A DNA stretch of 64,000 nt from Rhodococcus sp. UNC23MFCrub1.1 (GTDB lineage: Bacteria; Actinomycetota; Actinomycetes; Mycobacteriales; Mycobacteriaceae). Position numbers and translations under genes: made by a program. The notes beneath the pieces are model-generated. The model saw nothing but the letters and a program-made list of their open reading frames with translations, was not told the DNA's origin and ran no database searches. The stretch covers positions 1 through 64,000 of the forward strand of contig NZ_JMLQ01000002.1 of the NCBI RefSeq assembly GCF_000686025.1, in the 5' to 3' direction. Below, in pieces: positions 41,345-50,756 of the stretch (positions within the stretch are counted from its first letter, which is position 1; each line of letters opens with the position of its first letter).

Positions 41345-42214
41345 CTATCCGAGCAGCAGGCCGACGGTGGTCGCCACCGCCCAGACGAGCATCGCGAGAC
41401 CCGAGTCGCGCAGAGCCGGAATGAGCGCGAGGCCCTGCTGCCGGGTGCGGACGGGGGCGTTGGCACGCCAGGCCAACGGGAAGGCGACGACGCCCAGCAC
41501 GGCCCACGGCGAGTGCAGGAGCAGCAGCAGGCTGACGAGGAACGGCACGCCGAGCAGCGCGGCGTGCAGACCGCGGCTCCGGGCGTCGCCCAGCCGGACC
41601 GCGAGGGTGAGCTTGCCCGCCTCGGTGTCGGTGGGAATGTCGCGGATGTTGTTGGCCACCAGGACGGCGCTCGAGAAGCAGCCCATCGCGACGGCGCACG
41701 CGAGTCCCACGAGGTCGACGCGATCGGTGAGCACGAACTGGGTGCCGAGCACGGCGACGAGGCCGAAGAAGACGAAGACGGCGATCTCTCCGAGGCCGCT
41801 GTAGCCGTAGGGCTTCGATCCGCCCGTGTAGTACCAGGCTCCTGCGATGCACACGACACCGACGAGAACCAGCCACCAGGCCGTCGTCAGGGCGAGGACG
41901 AGCCCCGCGACGGCAGCGAGTGCGAAGCACGCCACGGCCGCGCCGCGGACGGCCGACGGCGTCGCCAGCCGGGAGCCGACGAGGCGGATCGGTCCGACGC
42001 GGTCGTCGTCGGTTCCGCGGATGCCGTCGGAGTAGTCGTTGGAGAAGTTCACGCCGACGATGAGGGCGACCGACACGAGCAGTGCCACCGGGGCCTTCCA
42101 CCACGTCACGTCGCCGGCCGCCGCTGCCGCACCCGCCGCGGCCACGACCGGTGCGATCGCGTTCGGAAGTGTGCGCGGCCGTGCGCCTTCGAGCCACTGG
42201 GATGCTGTCGCCAT
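41345..42214 (-). CDS. menA: 1,4-dihydroxy-2-naphthoate polyprenyltransferase
   Basis: A 289-residue UbiA-family membrane enzyme that prenylates 1,4-dihydroxy-2-naphthoate to demethylmenaquinone. The first Asp-rich motif is '[17 protein letters not shown]' (about 56-72), the second '[14 protein letters not shown]'. Eight or nine spans are visible. The ATG at 42214 is the family start ('[18 protein letters not shown]'); the longer frame upstream is noise. In M. tuberculosis this is Rv0534c, an inhibitor target. Its prenyl donor may come from the polyprenyl synthase at 59565. Confidence 0.95.
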   Translation of the reverse strand: MATASQWLEGARPRTLPNAIAPVVAAAGAAAAAGDVTWWKAPVALLVSVALIVGVNFSNDYSDGIRGTDDDRVGPIRLVGSRLATPSAVRGAAVACFALAAVAGLVLALTTAWWLVLVGVVCIAGAWYYTGGSKPYGYSGLGEIAVFVFFGLVAVLGTQFVLTDRVDLVGLACAVAMGCFSSAVLVANNIRDIPTDTEAGKLTLAVRLGDARSRGLHAALLGVPFLVSLLLLLHSPWAVLGVVAFPLAWRANAPVRTRQQGLALIPALRDSGLAMLVWAVATTVGLLLG

Positions 42215-42412
42215 GTGTGGATCATTGCCTACGCGTGCCGATGCGGCCCCGCGCGGTCGTGTTGTGAGGCCCACCGCTCCCGGCGTACACTCCGGATGCG
42301 CCCTCGACCTCGGGGGTTTCTCACAGGCTTGTCGCCGTCGGCCGTGAACGTGGCACACGAATGCGGAACCGGTCCTTCGATCGGTTCACCTGTCGCACCC
42401 CGGGGATGAACG

Positions 42413-42607
42413 ATGGACGACATCACCAGTTCCACGATCGACGACGCCGTCGCGGCCATGACGGACGTCGAACTCGACCGCGCCATCCGCGCGCTCACAC
42501 TGCGTCAGCGGTCCCTGCTGCTCGGCGGTGACCTCGACACGGCCTGGGCGGTCACCGAAGATCTCGAGCGCTGCCTCGCCGCCCGGTGCGGTATGCCGCG
42601 AACCTGA
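42413..42607 (+). CDS. 64-residue protein of unknown function
   Basis: A small acidic, helical protein ('DDAVAAMTDVELDRAIRALTLRQ' over about 10-32, 'ERCLAARCG' near the end). Third-codon positions are overwhelmingly G or C, as in real genes here. CGGGGA about nine bases upstream is a possible ribosome site. It stands alone on the plus strand between menA and the 373-residue gene. No family recognised. Confidence 0.65.
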   Translation: MDDITSSTIDDAVAAMTDVELDRAIRALTLRQRSLLLGGDLDTAWAVTEDLERCLAARCGMPRT

Positions 42608-42630
42608 CACGCTCGAGCCCCAGAAGAGGC

Positions 42631-43752
42631 TCAGCTGGACCGTCTGCGCGGCCCACGACCCGGGTACCCGGTGTCGGTGGGCGGGACGGGATCGTCCTCG
42701 TCGGAGAATCCGACCGGTTGGAATTCCACCATCAGGAACCGTTGTCCCGGAACACGTGTCGCCCGTAGGTCGACGACGGTCCACCCGCCGTCGACACGGC
42801 GCAGACGAACGCCGGGGATCTCGGTGCGATGGTCCGCCCACTCGTGCATCTGCCGATAGGCCGACACGATGCGGGCGATGTCCGAGGGGTGCGGGGTGTC
42901 GCGCTGATCGACCTGCCCTTTCCACAGGATGTTCTCCACCGGATCCGTCAGCCACCGCACGACGCGCACGCGCTCGGTGTCGATGAGGGCGATCGCGGTG
43001 GGGGAGTTGCGCGTCAGCGACCGCAGCGCGAACGCCTCGACCGACGGTCCGGCCACCACGAGTTCGTCCGCGCGGAGCGAGATCGCCAACGCGTGCGACA
43101 CGGTGTCGACGTACCGGCTGGCGTCGTCGGCGGACGAGGTGTCGAGCACCGTCCGCACCGCATTGCGCAGGGGCCGGGCACCGCGCGGGGTACGCAGCGC
43201 CACGGTGCCGTCCCAGCGGGTTCCGGGTTCCGCGTCGAGCAGAGCGACGAGGAGATACATCGCGCTGTCGGCGTCGTCCGCGTGGTCGAACAGCTCGAAT
43301 GCCGGTGCGGCGAGCTTCGATGCCGGCTCCCGGCCCGTGACGCCGGCGATGCCGGGCGTGAACGCGAACTGTCGACGTGACGAGGACCAGTCGTAGCCGA
43401 CGACGAGGGGCGGCGGTGCGTCGGAATCGTCACCGGCGTACAGCATCACACCGTGGACGGCCTTCCGGGGACCCGGTACCGCGACGGCCCGCAGCGGACC
43501 GTTCAGTCCCGGCACGGTCTCGGCCGCGTCCTCGCCGCTGGTCGCGACGAACGCGGTCATCGCACGCGCCGCGTCCGCGATGCGCTTGCTGCCGACCGCG
43601 CGGGAGAGCGCCGTCCAGTCCTTCGCCCGACCGTCCTTGGCGACGACGGTCCCCACGGGACCGGCATCGCCGTCGGGCGGTTCGGCGAGTGTCTCCACGA
43701 CGATCCAGCCGTCGTGCGCGTCGGGAGCTGCTCCCGTCGCCTGCCTCGCCAT
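42631..43752 (-). CDS. Actinobacterial protein of unknown function, possibly GAF-like at its N-terminus
   Basis: A 373-residue soluble protein. The start 'WIVVETLAEPP', followed by 'GTVVAKDGRAKDWTALSRAVG', resembles actinobacterial GAF/PAS-associated proteins; I cannot assign the domain firmly. The C-terminal part has 'RVVRWLTDPVENILWKGQVDQRDTPH' in two pieces and 'EWADHRTEIPGVRLRRVDGGW', conserved-looking but unfamiliar. GGAGGA eight bases before the ATG fixes the start. It lies between menA and menE on their strand. Confidence 0.75.
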   Translation of the reverse strand: MARQATGAAPDAHDGWIVVETLAEPPDGDAGPVGTVVAKDGRAKDWTALSRAVGSKRIADAARAMTAFVATSGEDAAETVPGLNGPLRAVAVPGPRKAVHGVMLYAGDDSDAPPPLVVGYDWSSSRRQFAFTPGIAGVTGREPASKLAAPAFELFDHADDADSAMYLLVALLDAEPGTRWDGTVALRTPRGARPLRNAVRTVLDTSSADDASRYVDTVSHALAISLRADELVVAGPSVEAFALRSLTRNSPTAIALIDTERVRVVRWLTDPVENILWKGQVDQRDTPHPSDIARIVSAYRQMHEWADHRTEIPGVRLRRVDGGWTVVDLRATRVPGQRFLMVEFQPVGFSDEDDPVPPTDTGYPGRGPRRRSS

Positions 43753-43867
43753 CGTCACTGTCCTCCGAACCCACGAACAACCAAGCCCCCGACCCGGATG
43801 TACCGGGAGGACCTTACTCACCGTCACGGTCTCGGGCGGCTCGCCCCTCGGCGTGCGGGGGAAGATG

Positions 43868-45031
43868 TCATTCGGTCGGACTACACGCGACCAGCGTCGT
43901 TCGCGCGGCCGCGCGGTCCACCTTGCCCGGGCCGCGGGCCGGGAGCGCGTCCACGAACAGCACCTGCCGGGGTGCCGCGGCAGGGCCGAGCGCGTCGGCG
44001 ACGGCCGCCCGGAGAGACTCCGGCGACAGCTCGACACCGGGCCGCAGCACCACCAGTGCGCCCACCCGTTCGCCCAGGCGCGGATCGGGAACGCCGACCA
44101 CGACGCACTCGGAGACCCCGTCGATCCCCGCGACGGCGTCTTCCACCACTCGCGGTACGACGGTGAGTCCGCCCGTGGTGATGGCGTCGTCGGCCCTCCC
44201 GAGAATCTGCAGACGGTCGCCCTGCAGGCGTCCGAGATCATCGGTGCGGAACCACCCCGCCTCGGCGAACGCCGGGTGATCAGGCATTCGGCGGTAACCG
44301 TTCGCCAGTGTGGGTCCGCCGAGGCGCACCCGGCCGTCCGCCTCGAGGCCGACGGTCACGCCGTCCAGGGGAACGCCGTCGTAGACGCACCCGCCGCAGG
44401 TCTCGCTCATCCCGTAGGTGCGGACCACGGTGATCCCCGCAGCGAGTGCGCGGTCGAGCACGGGAGCCGGGGTCGCGGCCCCGCCGAGCAGAACGGCGTC
44501 GAGGGACGCGAGCGCCGCGACGGCGTCCGGACGATCGAGCGCCTTCACCATCTGGGTGGGGACGAGGGAGGTGTAGCGCCGGGGCCCGCTCATCGACGCG
44601 ACCGCGCGGACGAGGTGCGCGGGGTCGAATCCCGTCGACACGTCCACCACCGCGGGTTCGTGGCCGGCGGCGAGGGAGCGCAGCACCACCTGCATCCCGG
44701 CGATGTGATGGGCCGGCAGCGCGAGCAACCACTGTCCCGGCCCACCCAGCCGGGTATGGGTGGCGGCGGCGCTGGCCCGAAGTGCGGCCGCCCCGAGCAG
44801 GGCTCCCTTCGGGGTTCCCGTCGACCCGGACGTCGCGAGCACCATCGCGGTACCCGGCTCCGCGGGAGTGCCCGGTGACAGCGCGTCGGCGAGGCGTCGA
44901 CGCTCACGATCGTCGTCGGCGGGGACCGGCAGGACCGGCTCGGCGGTGCCGTCGAGCACGGCGCGCAGTCGCGGCAGCAGACCCAGCACCGCGTCTCCGC
45001 TGGGCACCGGGAGGACGGTCAGATCAGCCAC
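43868..45031 (-). CDS. menE: o-Succinylbenzoate-CoA ligase
   Basis: Activates o-succinylbenzoate to its CoA thioester for MenB. It is 387 residues, on the short side for the acyl-adenylating superfamily but usual for mycobacterial MenE. Motifs: 'ATSGSTGTPKGALLG' (AMP loop, about 66-80), 'RTYGMSETCGG', 'WFRTDDLGRL' and 'GPGKVDRAAA' with the C-terminal Lys. The GTG start overlaps the VOC gene by eight bases, so both follow menB in one minus-strand operon. Confidence 0.95.
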   Translation of the reverse strand: MADLTVLPVPSGDAVLGLLPRLRAVLDGTAEPVLPVPADDDRERRRLADALSPGTPAEPGTAMVLATSGSTGTPKGALLGAAALRASAAATHTRLGGPGQWLLALPAHHIAGMQVVLRSLAAGHEPAVVDVSTGFDPAHLVRAVASMSGPRRYTSLVPTQMVKALDRPDAVAALASLDAVLLGGAATPAPVLDRALAAGITVVRTYGMSETCGGCVYDGVPLDGVTVGLEADGRVRLGGPTLANGYRRMPDHPAFAEAGWFRTDDLGRLQGDRLQILGRADDAITTGGLTVVPRVVEDAVAGIDGVSECVVVGVPDPRLGERVGALVVLRPGVELSPESLRAAVADALGPAAAPRQVLFVDALPARGPGKVDRAAARTTLVACSPTE

Positions 45032-45398
45032 GGCGTTGCGGGTGGTCGGGCGGAACCTCGACCACGACGACGCGCGTGCCGTCGGGGTCGGCGATCCACA
45101 TCTCCGTCAGTCCCCAGGGCTCGGTCTGCGGGGGCCGCACGATCTCGACGCCCGCCGCCTCGAGCTCGGCGCGTGCCGCCTCGACGTCACGCACCTGCAG
45201 CAGAATCGTCGCCCCCGCCCCCGCCCCCGCCGTCGGCTCGCCGTGTCCGGCCACCTCGATCAGCGACTGCCCCGCGAAGAACACCACCCCACCGGGATAC
45301 TCGCGGAAGATGCCGAGCCGCAACCGGTCCCGATAGAAGCTCAGGGTCTCGTCGACGTTTCTCGGCCGCAGGATGATCCGGCTCGCCAGCACCTCCAT
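45024..45398 (-). CDS. VOC (glyoxalase/bleomycin resistance)-family protein
   Basis: A 124-residue vicinal-oxygen-chelate protein with two beta-alpha-beta-beta-beta units: 'RPRNVDETLSFYRDRLRLGI' (about 12-31) and 'VRDVEAARAELEAAGVEIV'. Metal ligands could be Glu48 and the Glu near the end ('VVVVEVPP'), as an inference. AGAGG nine bases before ATG 45398 favours this start over a longer frame. It sits between menB and menE; a role in menaquinone synthesis is possible but undocumented. Confidence 0.85.
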   Translation of the reverse strand: MEVLASRIILRPRNVDETLSFYRDRLRLGIFREYPGGVVFFAGQSLIEVAGHGEPTAGAGAGATILLQVRDVEAARAELEAAGVEIVRPPQTEPWGLTEMWIADPDGTRVVVVEVPPDHPQRRG

Positions 45399-45411
45399 CG
45401 TCGGTCGCCTC

Positions 45412-46320
45412 TCAGAAGTACCAGGGGTAGGGAGACCAGTCCGGCTCACGCTTCTCGAGGAACGAGTCGCGACCCTCCACGGCCTCGTCGGTCATGTAGG
45501 CCAACCGCGTCGCCTCGCCCGCGAACAGCTGCTGCCCCACCAGCCCGTCGTCCTGAAGATTGAACGCGTACTTGAGCATTCGCTGCGCCTGCGGGGACTT
45601 GCCGTTGATCGTGCGCCCCCACTCGATGGCGACGGTCTCGAGGTCGGCGTGATCGACCACCTTGTTCACAGCACCCATCCGGTGCATGTCCTCGGCGGTG
45701 TAGGTGTCACCGAGGAAGAAGATCTCGCGAGCGAACTTCTGCCCCACCATCTTCGCCAGGTACGCGCTGCCGTATCCGCCGTCGAAGCTGCCCACGTCGG
45801 CGTCGGTCTGCTTGAAGCGGGCGTGTTCCCGGCTCGCCAGAGTCAGGTCGCAGACCACGTGCAGGCTGTGTCCGCCGCCCGCGGCCCACCCGTTGACGAG
45901 GCAGATCACGACCTTGGGCATCGTGCGGATCAGGCGCTGCACCTCGAGGATGTGGAGCCGTCCCGCGCGCGCCCGGTCCACGGTCTCGGCCGTGTCGCCG
46001 CTGGCGTACTGGTAGCCGGACCGCCCCCGGATGCGCTGGTCGCCGCCGGAACAGAAGGCCCACCCGCCGTCCTTCTCGCTGGGCCCGTTGCCCGTGAGGA
46101 GGACGGCGCCGACGTCGGAGGTCATCCGGGCGTGGTCGAGCGTGCGGTACAGCTCGTCGACGGTGCCGGGGCGGAAGGCGTTGCGTACCTCGGGGCGATC
46201 GAACGCGATGCGCACGGTGCCGTCGGTGACGTGGCGGTGGTACGTGATGTCCACCAGGTCCTCGAAGCCGGGGACCGCGGTCCACTGCTCGGGCTGGAAC
46301 GGCGAGGTCTGATCGGTCAC
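45412..46320 (-). CDS. menB: 1,4-dihydroxy-2-naphthoyl-CoA synthase
   Basis: Crotonase-fold enzyme that closes the second ring of the naphthoquinone. It has 302 residues. Oxyanion-hole motifs are 'WAFCSGGDQRIRGRSGY' and 'VNGWAAGGGHSLHVVCDLT' (about 147-165); 'DADVGSFDGGYGSAYLA' and the terminal 'DWSPYPWYF' are typical of MenB. The GTG has a -10 box seven bases before it and no Shine-Dalgarno, so the mRNA is probably leaderless. It is divergent from the thioesterase gene with only 51 bp between starts. Confidence 0.96.
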   Translation of the reverse strand: MTDQTSPFQPEQWTAVPGFEDLVDITYHRHVTDGTVRIAFDRPEVRNAFRPGTVDELYRTLDHARMTSDVGAVLLTGNGPSEKDGGWAFCSGGDQRIRGRSGYQYASGDTAETVDRARAGRLHILEVQRLIRTMPKVVICLVNGWAAGGGHSLHVVCDLTLASREHARFKQTDADVGSFDGGYGSAYLAKMVGQKFAREIFFLGDTYTAEDMHRMGAVNKVVDHADLETVAIEWGRTINGKSPQAQRMLKYAFNLQDDGLVGQQLFAGEATRLAYMTDEAVEGRDSFLEKREPDWSPYPWYF

Positions 46321-46327
46321 CCTCGAC

Positions 46328-46333
46328 AGCCTA
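46328..46333 (-). promoter_or_regulatory. -10 box of menB
   Basis: TAGGCT on the minus strand, seven bases before the GTG; leaderless pattern. Confidence 0.5.
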
Positions 46334-46359
46334 ACGACGGACCGAATCGGACTCCGCGT

Positions 46360-46365
46360 TACCGT
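46360..46365 (+). promoter_or_regulatory. -10 box of the PaaI-like gene
   Basis: TACCGT, six bases before the ATG. Together with the menB box it forms a compact divergent promoter within 51 bp. Confidence 0.45.
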
Positions 46366-46371
46366 CGTCCG

Positions 46372-46983
46372 ATGACCGACGATTCCCCCCACGGCGGATT
46401 CCCGAAGTTCACCAGGGCCACGCCGCCGCCGGACTACGGCCGGTTGATCGAGGCGTTGCGCACCGTCCAGGACCTCGCGGTGTCCACGGACCTGCCGGAC
46501 GACCAGCTCGCCCTGGCCGCCGACCAGGCGGAGAAACTCGCTGCGACCATGGCGCCGTACGTGGTGCCGGAGGGTCTGTCTCCGGCGGGCCGCGCGCTGG
46601 AGCTCCCGGGCCGCGGCAGTCTGCTGATGCTGCCGTGGACCATCGAGAAATACGGCGCCGAGGGCGTGCGGTCCACCGGTGTGTTCCGCCGGTTCCATCT
46701 CGGCGGCAACGGCGCAGCCCACGGCGGCACGCTGCCGTTGCTGTTCGACGACCTCTTCGGGCTGATCCAGCACGCGTACGGTCGCCCGATCAGCCGCACC
46801 GCTTTCCTGCACATCGACTACCGCGCCGTGACCCCGTTGAACGAGCAGCTCGTCGCCGAGGGGCACGTGACGAAGGTCGAGGGCCGCAAGACGTTCATCG
46901 AGGCCCGGTTGACCAAGCAGGACGGCACGCTCGTCGCCGAGAGCAACGCCCTCATGGTGCAGTTGCTCCCCGGCCAGCAGTGA
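46372..46983 (+). CDS. PaaI-type hotdog thioesterase
   Basis: A 203-residue protein. The hotdog domain is in the second half: 'FHLGGNGAAHGGTLPLLFDDLFG' spans about 104-126, and 'AFLHIDYRAVTPLNEQL' and 'EARLTKQDGTLVAESNALMVQL' follow. The first 90 residues are helical. DHNA-CoA hydrolysis is a step between MenB and MenA in other bacteria; this gene's place between menB and menC makes it a candidate, though that is an inference from position only. It overlaps menC by GTGA. Confidence 0.85.
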   Translation: MTDDSPHGGFPKFTRATPPPDYGRLIEALRTVQDLAVSTDLPDDQLALAADQAEKLAATMAPYVVPEGLSPAGRALELPGRGSLLMLPWTIEKYGAEGVRSTGVFRRFHLGGNGAAHGGTLPLLFDDLFGLIQHAYGRPISRTAFLHIDYRAVTPLNEQLVAEGHVTKVEGRKTFIEARLTKQDGTLVAESNALMVQLLPGQQ

Positions 46984-47963
46984 CGGCGGCACCCGCTCCC
47001 GGGCTCGACGAGATCGTCGCGTCGGCCCACGTGCTGTCGCTGCCCATGCGCACCCGGTTCCGCGGCATCACGACGCGGGAGGTACTGGTGTTCTCCGGAC
47101 CCGCCGGATGGGGCGAGTTCGGCGCCTTCCCCGAGTACGACGACGCCGAGGCGTCGGCATGGCTGCGTGCCGGCATCGAGATGGCGTGGCAGGGCGCGCC
47201 CGATCCGGTGCGGGACCACGTCGAGGTCAACGCCACCGTGCCCGCGGTGCCCGCCGCCGAGGTGCCCGCCGTGCTCGCGCGCTATCCCGGCACGCGCACG
47301 GCGAAGGTCAAGGTCGCCGAGAAGGGCCAGACCCTCGACGACGACGTCGCACGAGTCGAGGCGGTCCGGGCGCTCGTCCCCACCGTGCGTGTCGACGCCA
47401 ACGGGGGCTGGACGGTCGACGAGGCCGAGACGGCCCTGCGCGCCCTCACCGAGAACGGTGACCTCGAGTACGCGGAGCAGCCCTGCGCGACGGTCGAGGA
47501 ACTCGCCGAGGTGCGCAGACGCGTGCGCGGAGTGTCGATCGCCGCCGACGAGAGCATCCGGCGAGCCGAGGACCCGCTGCGCGTGGTGCGGGCCGGGGCC
47601 GCCGACGTGGCCGTCGTCAAGGTGCCGCCGCTGGGCGGGATGCGGGCGGTGCTGCGGCTCGCCGAGGAATTGGCGCAGTACGGCGTCCCCGTGGTCGTGT
47701 CGAGCGCCCTCGACTCGGCGATCGGCATGTCCGCGGGACTCGCTGCGGCGGCGGCCCTGCCGTCGAGTGCCGCGTGCGGCCTGGGCACCGGCGCACTGTT
47801 CGTCACCGACGTGGCCGAGCCGCGAGCACTCGTCGACGGTCGTCTGCGGGTCGACACCGTGGTCCCCGATGCGGATCGACTTCGCGAGCTCGCCGCCCCG
47901 GACGATCGGCGGACGTGGTGGCTGGAGCGTCTCGCCCGGTGCCATCCCCTCGCTCTGTTGTAG
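46980..47963 (+). CDS. menC: o-Succinylbenzoate synthase
   Basis: Enolase-superfamily enzyme that dehydrates SHCHC to o-succinylbenzoate. It has 327 residues, near Rv0553 in length. Catalytic residues are Lys109 and Lys111 ('TAKVKVAE'), metal ligands Asp139 ('VDANGGW'), Glu166 ('YAEQPC') and Asp190 ('AADES'), and Lys214 ('VVKVPP'). The GTG overlaps the thioesterase stop. Confidence 0.95.
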   Translation: MTAAPAPGLDEIVASAHVLSLPMRTRFRGITTREVLVFSGPAGWGEFGAFPEYDDAEASAWLRAGIEMAWQGAPDPVRDHVEVNATVPAVPAAEVPAVLARYPGTRTAKVKVAEKGQTLDDDVARVEAVRALVPTVRVDANGGWTVDEAETALRALTENGDLEYAEQPCATVEELAEVRRRVRGVSIAADESIRRAEDPLRVVRAGAADVAVVKVPPLGGMRAVLRLAEELAQYGVPVVVSSALDSAIGMSAGLAAAAALPSSAACGLGTGALFVTDVAEPRALVDGRLRVDTVVPDADRLRELAAPDDRRTWWLERLARCHPLALL

Positions 47964-48034
47964 GGTCGCGCCGACCAGAAACCTTCTCCGAGAACGGCGT
48001 TTGCGCCCGACTCCAAACGACAGGATTGTTTTCC

Positions 48035-48478
48035 GTGGCATCACTGCAGACCACCCTCCTCGACGAGAACACCGCACCGGCCGTGCGCGCGGACGTCCGC
48101 GCGCTGATCGACGCCGAGGTCTCCGACAAGAAGGGCGCCTCCGGCCTGGCGGTCAAGGGCGGATACGGCGCCGTGAAGAAGGTGAGCCCCAGCGTCGTCG
48201 ACGATGCGGTCGCCAAGCTGTGGCCGAGCTTCGTCGAGAAGCTCGACCCGTTCTGGCAGCGGTACCAGGCCGCGCCGACCGGCACGTTCGGTGAGTTCCT
48301 CGCCGCGAACGGTGACGAGGCGTCCGACGCGCTGCTGTCCGTCACCGACGCGCGCATCGACGAGACCAGCAAGTCGACCATCAAGAAGGCGTACTCCTCG
48401 CTCCGCCCGTCGGCGAAGAAGAACGTCACCGAGGCTCTCCCGCGCGTCGGCGCCCTGGTGCAGAAGTACGCAGCCTGA
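48035..48478 (+). CDS. DUF6918-like conserved protein
   Basis: A 147-residue helical, Lys/Ala-rich soluble protein ('TLLDENTAPAVRADVRALIDAEV' in two pieces, 'SGLAVKGGYGAVKKVSP', 'LPRVGALVQKYA'). It resembles the actinobacterial DUF6918 family, whose function is unknown. AGGA about 10 bases before the GTG supports the start. It follows menC by 71 bp. A 44-bp hairpin of the second repeat family starts three bases past its stop. Confidence 0.8.
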   Translation: MASLQTTLLDENTAPAVRADVRALIDAEVSDKKGASGLAVKGGYGAVKKVSPSVVDDAVAKLWPSFVEKLDPFWQRYQAAPTGTFGEFLAANGDEASDALLSVTDARIDETSKSTIKKAYSSLRPSAKKNVTEALPRVGALVQKYAA

Positions 48479-48481
48479 CCC

Positions 48482-48525
48482 CCGTGCGCCTTTCGCGTAT
48501 CCCCGGATGCGCGAAAGGCGCACGG
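48482..48525. repeat. 44-bp structured hairpin, copy 2
   Basis: Arms of 21 bases around two, from CCGTGCGCCT to AGGCGCACGG, paired throughout with one G-T wobble. Compared with copy 1, two base pairs are swapped on both arms, so pairing is kept while sequence changes. It lies three bases past the DUF6918-like gene and before the GH3 gene. Confidence 0.8.
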
Positions 48526-48551
48526 AGGGCCGGATCGTCGATGATGGAGCC

Positions 48552-50756
48552 ATGACTCCACGCAACGATCTCGCAGCCCTCACCAGTGGACGCAACTTCT
48601 GGAGCACCGAGCAGCAGGACGGGCTCCCGGCGATCACGCTGACCGACGGCCCGCACGGCGTGCGGATGCAGGCGAGCGACAGCGACATGTTCTCCGGACG
48701 ACCCGCGACGTGCTTCCCGCCGGCCACCGCCACCGCGAGTACCTGGGATCCCGACCTGCTGCGGCGGATGGGAGAGGCGCTGGCCACCGAGGCCCGGTCG
48801 ATGGACGTGTCCGTCCTGCTGGGACCCGGCATCAACATCAAGCGCAGCCCGCTCGGTGGCCGCAACTTCGAGTACTTCTCGGAGGACCCGTTGCTCACGG
48901 GCACGCTCGCCGCCGCCTACGTGCAGGGCGTGCAGAGCCGGGGTGTCGGCACCTCGCTCAAGCACTTCGCGGTCAACAGCCAGGAGACCGACCGCATGCG
49001 CGTGAGCGCAGAGGTGGACGAACGCACCCTGCGCGAGATCTACCTCCGGGCGTTCCAGCGTGTGGTGGAGCAGGCGCAGCCGTGGACCGTCATGTGCTCC
49101 TACAACCGCATCAACGGCGTCCACGCCTCGCGGAACCGGTGGCTACTGACGGACGTGCTGCGCGGCGAGTGGGGTTTCGAGGGCGCCGTCGTGTCCGACT
49201 GGGGCGCCGTCGTGGACCGGGTCGACTCGATCGCCGCGGGCCTCGACCTGACGATGCCCGGACCCGACGCTGCCGGTGACCAGCGGGTCGCCGACGCGGC
49301 GGAGTCCGGTGCGCTCGATCCGGGCGCTCTGGAGACGGCGGCGGCCCGCGTGCGCGCACTGGTCGAGCGCGCGCAGGACGCGAGCGGTTCCGTGGACGTC
49401 GATCACGATGCCCACCACGCGCTGGCCCGGGAGATCGCGAGCCGGGCGATCGTCCTGCTGAAGAACGACGGTCTGCTGCCCCTCGCACCGGGTTCCGGAT
49501 CGATCGCCGTGCTCGGTGAGATCGCCCGCACCCCGCGCTACCAGGGCGGCGGTAGTTCGCAGATCACCCCGACCCGGTTGGACGACGCGCTGTCGGCGAT
49601 CACCGCTGCCGCGCAGGGCGAGGTGGCGTTCGCGCCCGGGTACGACGCCGACCACGCGTCGACCGAGGAGACCGACGCCGACGACGGACTGCTGAACGAG
49701 GCCGTCGAGCTCGCTCGCACGCACGACATCGCCCTCGTCTTCGTCGGCAACGACCCCGAGACCGAGGGCATGGACCGCACCACGCTGACGCTGCCGGAAG
49801 GCCATCTGGCCCTGGTCGAGCGAGTGCGCGCGGTGAACGAGAACACCGTGGTGGTGCTGTCGAACGGCGGCGTGGTCCTGACGTCTCCGTGGGACACCGA
49901 CGTCCCCGCGATCCTCGAGACGTGGCTGCTGGGACAGGCCGGCGGCGGAGCGATCGCCGACGTGCTGTTCGGCGTCGTGAACCCGTCGGGACGGCTCGCG
50001 GAGACCGTTCCGCTCCGGCTCGAGGACCACCCGTCCTACCTGGACTTCCCCGGTGAGCACGGGGTCGTCCGCTACGGCGAGGGCATCCACGTGGGCTACC
50101 GCGGCTTCGATGCGCGCGAGACCGACGTGTCGTACCCCTTCGGGTGGGGCCTGTCGTACACGACGTTCGAGTACGGCGACGTGACCGCGACGGTGGGGGA
50201 GCACGGCATCGACGTCACGGTGCCGGTGACCAACACCGGGGACCGGGACGGCCGGGAAGTCGTGCAGATCTACGTGTCCGCGCCCGACGAGGACGCGCAC
50301 CGTGTTCCGCGTGAGCTCGCGGCGTTCGAGTCGGTCGAGATCGTCGCGGGTGCGACCGAGACCGTGACTCTCACCGTCCGGCGTGCCGACCTGGCGTACT
50401 GGGACACCCGGGTGTCGTCCTGGATCGTGGCGCCGGGCGAGTACGTCGTGGCCGCGGCGGCATCGTCGCGCGATCTCCGGAGCGTCGCGATCGTCTCCGT
50501 GACGGGCGACGACGTCCGCCTGCCGTTGACGGCCGAGTCGACCGTCACCGAGTGGCTGGACGATCCGCGCGGCGGTGACCTGCTGCGGGCGGCCGTCGAC
50601 GACGGCGACGGACCGTCGGTGGCACAGGCGATGATGGGCAATCCGGAGACGGCAGTCTTCCTGTCGAGCGTCCCGCTCGCCCGCATGGTGGCCTTCGGCG
50701 ACGGAACCCTGACACCCGATGTCGTCGCGCGGCTCGTGCAGGACGCGAACGGCTAA
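48552..50756 (+). CDS. Glycoside hydrolase family 3 beta-glucosidase
   Basis: A 734-residue GH3 enzyme that would release glucose or xylose from beta-glycosides. Order: (beta/alpha)8 domain with 'LTDGPHGVRM' (30-39), 'LLGPGINIKRSPLGGRNFEYFS' (89-110), 'KHFAVNSQETDR' and the nucleophile Asp216 in 'VVSDWGAV'; alpha/beta sandwich ('VLLKNDGLLPL', 'GGGSSQITP'); C-terminal fibronectin-III-like domain ('EVVQIYVSAP'). No signal peptide is seen, so it acts in the cytosol on imported sugars. GGAG precedes the ATG. It is absent from this position in M. tuberculosis. Its stop overlaps the convergent AbrB gene in TTAA. Confidence 0.92.
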   Translation: MTPRNDLAALTSGRNFWSTEQQDGLPAITLTDGPHGVRMQASDSDMFSGRPATCFPPATATASTWDPDLLRRMGEALATEARSMDVSVLLGPGINIKRSPLGGRNFEYFSEDPLLTGTLAAAYVQGVQSRGVGTSLKHFAVNSQETDRMRVSAEVDERTLREIYLRAFQRVVEQAQPWTVMCSYNRINGVHASRNRWLLTDVLRGEWGFEGAVVSDWGAVVDRVDSIAAGLDLTMPGPDAAGDQRVADAAESGALDPGALETAAARVRALVERAQDASGSVDVDHDAHHALAREIASRAIVLLKNDGLLPLAPGSGSIAVLGEIARTPRYQGGGSSQITPTRLDDALSAITAAAQGEVAFAPGYDADHASTEETDADDGLLNEAVELARTHDIALVFVGNDPETEGMDRTTLTLPEGHLALVERVRAVNENTVVVLSNGGVVLTSPWDTDVPAILETWLLGQAGGGAIADVLFGVVNPSGRLAETVPLRLEDHPSYLDFPGEHGVVRYGEGIHVGYRGFDARETDVSYPFGWGLSYTTFEYGDVTATVGEHGIDVTVPVTNTGDRDGREVVQIYVSAPDEDAHRVPRELAAFESVEIVAGATETVTLTVRRADLAYWDTRVSSWIVAPGEYVVAAAASSRDLRSVAIVSVTGDDVRLPLTAESTVTEWLDDPRGGDLLRAAVDDGDGPSVAQAMMGNPETAVFLSSVPLARMVAFGDGTLTPDVVARLVQDANG

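Noticed and set aside
48552..50756. Secreted glucosidase
   Set aside because: The N-terminus 'MTPRNDLAALTSGRNFW' has no signal peptide or lipobox.
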